Of a stretch of DNA of 64,000 nucleotides, positions 58,823 through 64,000 are shown piece by piece; position 1 is the stretch's first letter; each line of letters begins with the position of its first letter. This stretch comes from Zingiber officinale (lineage: Eukaryota; Streptophyta; Magnoliopsida; Zingiberales; Zingiberaceae), in contig NC_055992.1 in the NCBI RefSeq assembly GCF_018446385.1, positions 97,544,947 to 97,608,946 of the forward strand, written 5' to 3'. A program made the translations under genes and the position numbers. Below the pieces are notes generated by a model. The model did not search any database. It was not told the origin of the DNA and worked only from the letters and a program-made list of their open reading frames with translations.

Positions 58823-60995
58823 TGGTAAGTCCATAACTAGTGTCACAAATGAACTTCAAATTAATTCAATGTGTGAAACCCCTCAACTACTCAAAGATAT
58901 GACATAGCATAGGGCCCAAGTCGATTTCTCAAGGAACCTAGCAAGTGAGTGCTTGATTTAGATCCAAATCTATGTTTTTGAACTAAATCCTAGATAAAGG
59001 AAGAAGTGCCAACTAACAAAGATAATGGCAGAGAAATGAAGTGTGCTTAAATGCAGAAATTAAATCTAAGTGAATAACTCAACCACTTATCAACTAAAAA
59101 CCTTGCAGAACAACTTTCAACGTAGTAGAATTGAATCTACGCAAGTTATTAAAATCTGAAATCAAAGTTAACAGAGAATTTTAGAATCTAAGTTGAATGC
59201 TAATACAGAAATTTGCAGGAATTAATTTCAAAACAAGCATGCAAAAATTCTGAAACAAAGTTAGATTGCAGAACTCGAAATCTGAATTGTAACTTTAGAA
59301 ATAAAAGTTGCAGAATCAAAAATTCAGATCCTCAGCTAAAGAAACAAATTAAACCAAATTGAATTGCAGAAATTAGATCTAGAGTAACAACACTATAACT
59401 ACTCAGTCCAAATTTGTAGAAACAAGGAATTCGTTATCAAGTTCTTAAGGAAACAAAATGCAAAAACAGTAAACTGCAGAATTCTAATGACTAAATCTGA
59501 AGAGAAGTAAATAAAACAAAGCAATACTCTAAAATTGTCAACTACTCAAAATTGAAATGATTCAAGTAATTCTAAGCAAGCAAAAACAATTGCAATCAAA
59601 CAACAACTACTCTTTAATGATAAAACGATAACATTCTTCTTTGAAACAAAGTTAGAAACTAATTACACTAAAAGAAATCTGTTGAAATTGCTGTATCAAC
59701 GAACACAAATAGAAACTAACTAATCCAACATAAACTACTGAAATTACTGCATCTAAAACAAGGATTGTAAACTACTTTCATTAAAAGAAACATGCTGGAA
59801 ATTCTGCAGCAACGAACAGGGATTAAAATCTGCAACAAATATAAAATCAGCAACTCAGTACACTAAACAGATTCTTTAAATTACTGCATCAAATTCAAAG
59901 ATTGAAAACTGATTACACTATCAGAAACTTGATGGTATTTCTGCATTACAGAACAGGGATCGAAAGCAAAATTCTGGAAAGAAACTAATCTATGCAATAA
60001 ACTGTGCTATCAACGAAATCTAGATGTAGCTAAGAACAGTAATGAAATGCAGGATTAAAACTAAACCAATTCCAATCACAACCAATTCTTGAATCACAAC
60101 TCTTGTCGTCACACAAGAGTCCTCACTTGAAACCTCAAATGCGAAATCCAGAAAAGCAGAAAAGGGAACGCAGCTGATCCGAGTTCAGATCCAAAACCCG
60201 GTGATCCTAGCCAAAGAAACCTCTCTGGAAGAACACAAGTTCAGATCTGTGCGAAATTGTTGAAATCTGGATCTGTGATTCAAATCTGTGAGCAGCTGTT
60301 GCTTGCTGATGGATCGATGATTGCGGCTGGAATCAAGTCGGTAAACACTAGAGAGACCTCTCTAACTCTTCCCGATGATGGCTGATGATCTCCTGCTGTC
60401 AACACCGTTCGAACAGGGGCGGAAATGAAGATTTGAATCGCAGCAAAGCTTGCCGTCGAGACCTCTTTGGCAAGCCTCCAGCTTCAGGAAATAGATCAGC
60501 AGCTTCCTTGCATCTTCCTCTATGGATCTGGAACTCAAGATGAGATTATCACTGGAATCGGGGGCTTGCGCGCGCGCTCACGGAGAGGAAATCGCCGTTG
60601 GCATGATGAACAGTAGACGCAGCCACTGTTCATCCGCGATTCTTTTGGGTTTTATACCAAGGTTTGAACCGGGATTTGCATTTGGTTTAGGGCTTAGTTT
60701 AGGAGGAAAATTAGGGATTTGATGATAAGGTTTGACATGGGTTAGCTCAAGAGGAAAGCTCCATTTAATGGATCGGGCCCAATCCAAATTCTTGTAGTCC
60801 AATGAGCCTATTCCTTCAAAACAAATAAAGTACCATTATTAGATAAGATTCCACAAGAAATATATAGAAAATGCAACAAGGCTCTAAATAATTCTCAACT
60901 CATAAGATATAAGATAAGACAAGAATTAATCATATGAGAAGATGCAAAATACTCAATTCAAGAGCCCAACTATGCACAAAAAATACTAGATATCA
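58823..60995 (-). mobile_element. LTR of an Athila-like Ty3/Gypsy element (minus strand)
   Basis: Right end: TGATATCTAG (minus strand, from 60995) directly after a GTGTGGGGGAGT polypurine tract, the arrangement seen in Athila-type elements. The left end is placed at the abrupt loss of RNase H homology (TGGTAAGTCC at 58823). About 2.2 kb. A minus-strand TATAAAA lies at 60656-60650. The sequence is AT-rich with many ctgcaga/ttctgca words and no credible ORF. The left boundary is inferred. Confidence 0.6.
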
Positions 60996-61012
60996 ACTCC
61001 CCCACACTTAAT
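60996..61012 (-). other. Polypurine tract of the Athila-like element
   Basis: Minus strand TTAAGTGTGGGGGAGT, next to the LTR. Confidence 0.65.
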
Positions 61013-64000
61013 CTTTCTGCTCGTCCCGGGCAAGTAAACAAACTAAAGAAATGACCGAGGTTTCACCCCCCTTACCTTTCTTAATCATATTCAGAAGATA
61101 GTAAAAAGAAGTCACCTAACATCATGAAGTTTCAAAAACTCAAACAATCATGAACTCCATTCTTACTTCGGTTAATCACTCAATGATTTCATCCATCATG
61201 AATAAAATGAAAATAATAACACAACTAGTCCTCACATGGTAGTTTTCAGTGGCTCTCATCCTAATTCTCAAATTCATGTAATGGTAGAGATCACTCAAGC
61301 TACTTATGGCAAAAGCACCACCATATGCTTGCTCTTCATCTAATTCTCACCTCCATCACAGATATTAAAATACATCCTTATGAAGGTTCATTGAAAGTAT
61401 AAAGGAAAACAAAAGCAAAAGCAAATGGAAGCATTAGAATTAGGAAGGCAAGTTAAAGAACAGAGGTTGAAGTAGAAGTGGAAGACATGGAGTTAGGATG
61501 CTATGTGATACTAATTTTCAGCCATGGCTTCCAATTCTGTACTCTTAGTCTTGATCAATGTTTTTGCAGATTTTACTCATGGCAGATACTTCAATTAGCA
61601 CTTCCCTTGTTGGTCTCACATATGTTTCCAGCATTCTACTTTGAATTCGAAAGTTGGCACATTTCCTTGCTATATCCTTCATTCCCTCTTTAAATCTGCA
61701 GATTCAACAATTTTTCAGAACTTACATGCTGTTGATTCAGCCAAAACAGATTTGGTTCTGCAGGTGGCTCCAAAGTTTCTTTCACTCATTTGGTTAAGCT
61801 GTAATTTGATTCAGCCATTACATGCTGTTGATTCCATCCATTCTATATCAAAAACAATAAATTCCTGATAGCTTACAGATTCTGCTCAGAGATAGTGTGG
61901 AAAATTCTGCATTCCTTGCTGAAAATCTTAGTTCCCAGTTTCAGCTCACGTTTCTGTTTTGTGACCATTTTAAAGTCTAAAAACCATGCAAATTATAAAG
62001 AAACAAGATCATTATTTCACCACAATCAAACAACAACTGCATCATGCTTTTCAGGTATCCAGTAGCTTGATAACATGTAGCTGATTTTAGTGTATTTCTA
62101 AATTTCCTCTACAGCCCTGACTTTGTACCAACTACACATCATTTAGCTTCCCTAAAATCTCAACTCCTTTTCATTTAGCTTCTTGTGATCCCTATTGATG
62201 CATACTTCACAGAATTACAAGTTTCAGCAATTCTAGATGGTTACAACTTAATCCCCAAATTGACACAGAAATGACTATTAGCTGAAATTCTGAACATTCT
62301 GTTTCTGTTTAATTGCTCTTAACCTTCCCGAACTGTTTGAACTTGAACCTTCAAAAGACTATCTTCTCATTTGATCCAATCAAGCTCAACTAATTGATGT
62401 CTAAAACTCAGTATGCAGTCTTGCACATTCCTGCAAATAACATCACATTTCTGTGATTAACAGTCCTTGCATATGTTTCCATCTGAGGAATAATATCTGT
62501 GCCCTCTTTTCTCTAATCTTATTTGTCCCATTTCATTCCCTCAGCACTTAAGAATCAATTAAACTGAATATATTTCAACTTCAGCTAACAGCTCTCAGCT
62601 TTTGCAACTCTGCACAAATCTGCATTTTTGTGTTTCTGCACAAAACTGAATACATTTCTGTGTTTTTTTTTTTTTTTTCAGTTCCTGCAATTCTGTTTTT
62701 GTTTTTGCATTGCTGCCTCTTGATAAATTTTTTTTATATCCGATTCCGCACAGATTAGCCTTCATCCAATTTCTCAACTGGCCATTGTTCCCTGCACACA
62801 TGTATTCAGTTTCTCGAGATCAAAATGGACATGACAAATCTGAAATACCATTCGTTTCTGCATCTTGCAAGGCTTCCCTTGAACGTTTCAGTCATTGAAA
62901 TGCTGCATCAGATTTGCGATACACCTTGATACTAAATTCCAGCTCTGTCTGAAACTATCAATATCACCTCTGACTACTGAAAAACATGATGTGCAAACAC
63001 AAACAGCAGCAACCTTCTATAGATTTCTGCAACCATAAGTTTAAACCAAATGAAGCCATTTCTGAATTCTGCAACCATAGATTTCAATTTCAGAAATAGA
63101 ATTCTACTGTAACTTCCTTCCAATGCATTACAACTTCACTGAATGCAGCTGGCCAAATCCAAAATTCAGCTACCAATTTCTGCATTTCCACCATTTTTTT
63201 TTTCAATTTGCTAATATGATGTCTTAAACAGTTGACATTCCATTCCAATTTGCTTGAGAATTCCATTCCAATTCTGCACAGATTGAACACGAATTATGCT
63301 TCTGCAGCAATTTGGAATTAAGGTTCAGTTTCTGAAAATTTCAGAAACTGTACATCATTTTTCAGCTTTAGCAATTCAGTATCAGCAGAATGTTTTTCAT
63401 ATTAAGTACCAGCACTTCATTTCTTCTTCACAAAATGGTAAATTCCAGAATCTGAGTTATGCTTTTTATCCAAATCTTGATGCTGATTATTCCATAAATT
63501 GAAATCATAACTTTCTTCCCTTAAAACAGGTCCTTCATTTGCTGTAAATGATTACTTCTGCTGAATCAAAGACTAAATATCTCCCCCACACTTAAATTTT
63601 TGGCGTCTCGGTCAAAATAAAAGCATCACACAACATCCCATGTAACCATATCCAAGAAAATAAAACAAAGGGAAAGATAAATGATATGATGATATAAGAA
63701 AAGACAATTAGTGAAAACTAGTGGGGAATTGGAATAACCTTCATTCAAATAATTTAATCTCTGATCAAGTGGAATATTGAAAAGATTCAAGCAAGTTCTA
63801 GAGTGACAAAAACCATCAGCGCATCACACAAGTAGGCTCAATTCTCACTAGGCAAGCAAAAGTTATTATCTCAAATTATCAATTAGAATCCATCACTAAA
63901 TGTTAACCTTACGCGAGCCTAGAATTCATTTATGCAACAAAGACTTGAAACTTCATGTTCAAATGTAACTCTATTTTAAAACCTCTGAAATGATATAAAG
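61013..64000 (-). other. 3' internal non-coding region of the Athila-like element
   Basis: No coding domain on either strand. The composition is unusual: dozens of ttctgca / tgcagaa words between about 61850 and 63520. A second polypurine-like GTGTGGGGGAGATA lies on the minus strand at about 63580-63593. The element continues beyond the window. Confidence 0.55.

Noticed and set aside
58823..64000. A host gene in the right-hand AT-rich region
   Set aside because: No exon with conserved domain or plausible splice chain on either strand; boundary motifs fit an LTR element better.

Overview
The window is nuclear DNA of a flowering plant. It holds spliced plant genes with GT-AG introns and a dense nest of plant LTR retrotransposons whose primer-binding sites match initiator Met-tRNA. 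The repeat style (LTRs full of ATCGAT or GATCGGTC dyads) made me think of a monocot such as a gingerwort, but that is a guess; only 'angiosperm' is supported. There are two host genes, both on the minus strand. At the left edge are the first two exons of ribosomal protein eS6 (163-405) with a telo-box promoter motif. Near the middle is a complete nine-exon SnRK2 protein kinase gene (44926-47151, 343 codons).

Almost everything else is retrotransposon. Left block (1323-17836): a minus-strand LTR (1323-14367) followed by its internal region with a decayed gag. The LTR is split by a full-length Ty1/Copia element (2595-14091), whose 3' LTR is split in turn by a 2.4 kb solo LTR (10509-12946). The internal region carries a TRIM (15828-16464). 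An inverted, truncated second copy of the 2.4 kb LTR follows (17840-19660), then an LTR tail (19661-20172).

Middle block (20184-44135): a probable solo LTR (20184-40480) contains another solo LTR (20358-21837) and a gag-only LTR retrotransposon (22681-39682). The 3' LTR of that element contains a 4.0 kb solo LTR (28538-32555) and a second gag-only element on the minus strand (32700-39291). Exact 5-bp target duplications support this nesting: CTAAC, TATAA, CTGGT, ATCTC and, further right, ACCGT. Removing the inserts leaves a 1291 bp 3' LTR against a 1289 bp 5' LTR. The block ends with a minus-strand 5' LTR plus gag stump (40481-44135), itself split by a solo LTR (41952-43517).

Right block (49663-64000): a mosaic of Ty3/Gypsy Tat-type elements. 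A truncated LTR is fused to the end of pol, followed by a 64-bp tandem array, a spliced antisense ORF and a complete LTR (54560-55353). Primer site, gag, protease, RT and RNase H of a second copy follow directly. RNase H is cut at 58822 by an Athila-like LTR (58823-60995, minus) whose internal region runs off the window.

The most unusual pattern is that several gag-bearing, pol-less LTR elements carry clusters of short dyad-symmetric repeats. The theme differs between families, but within one element the same theme appears in the LTR and again just inside the polypurine tract.
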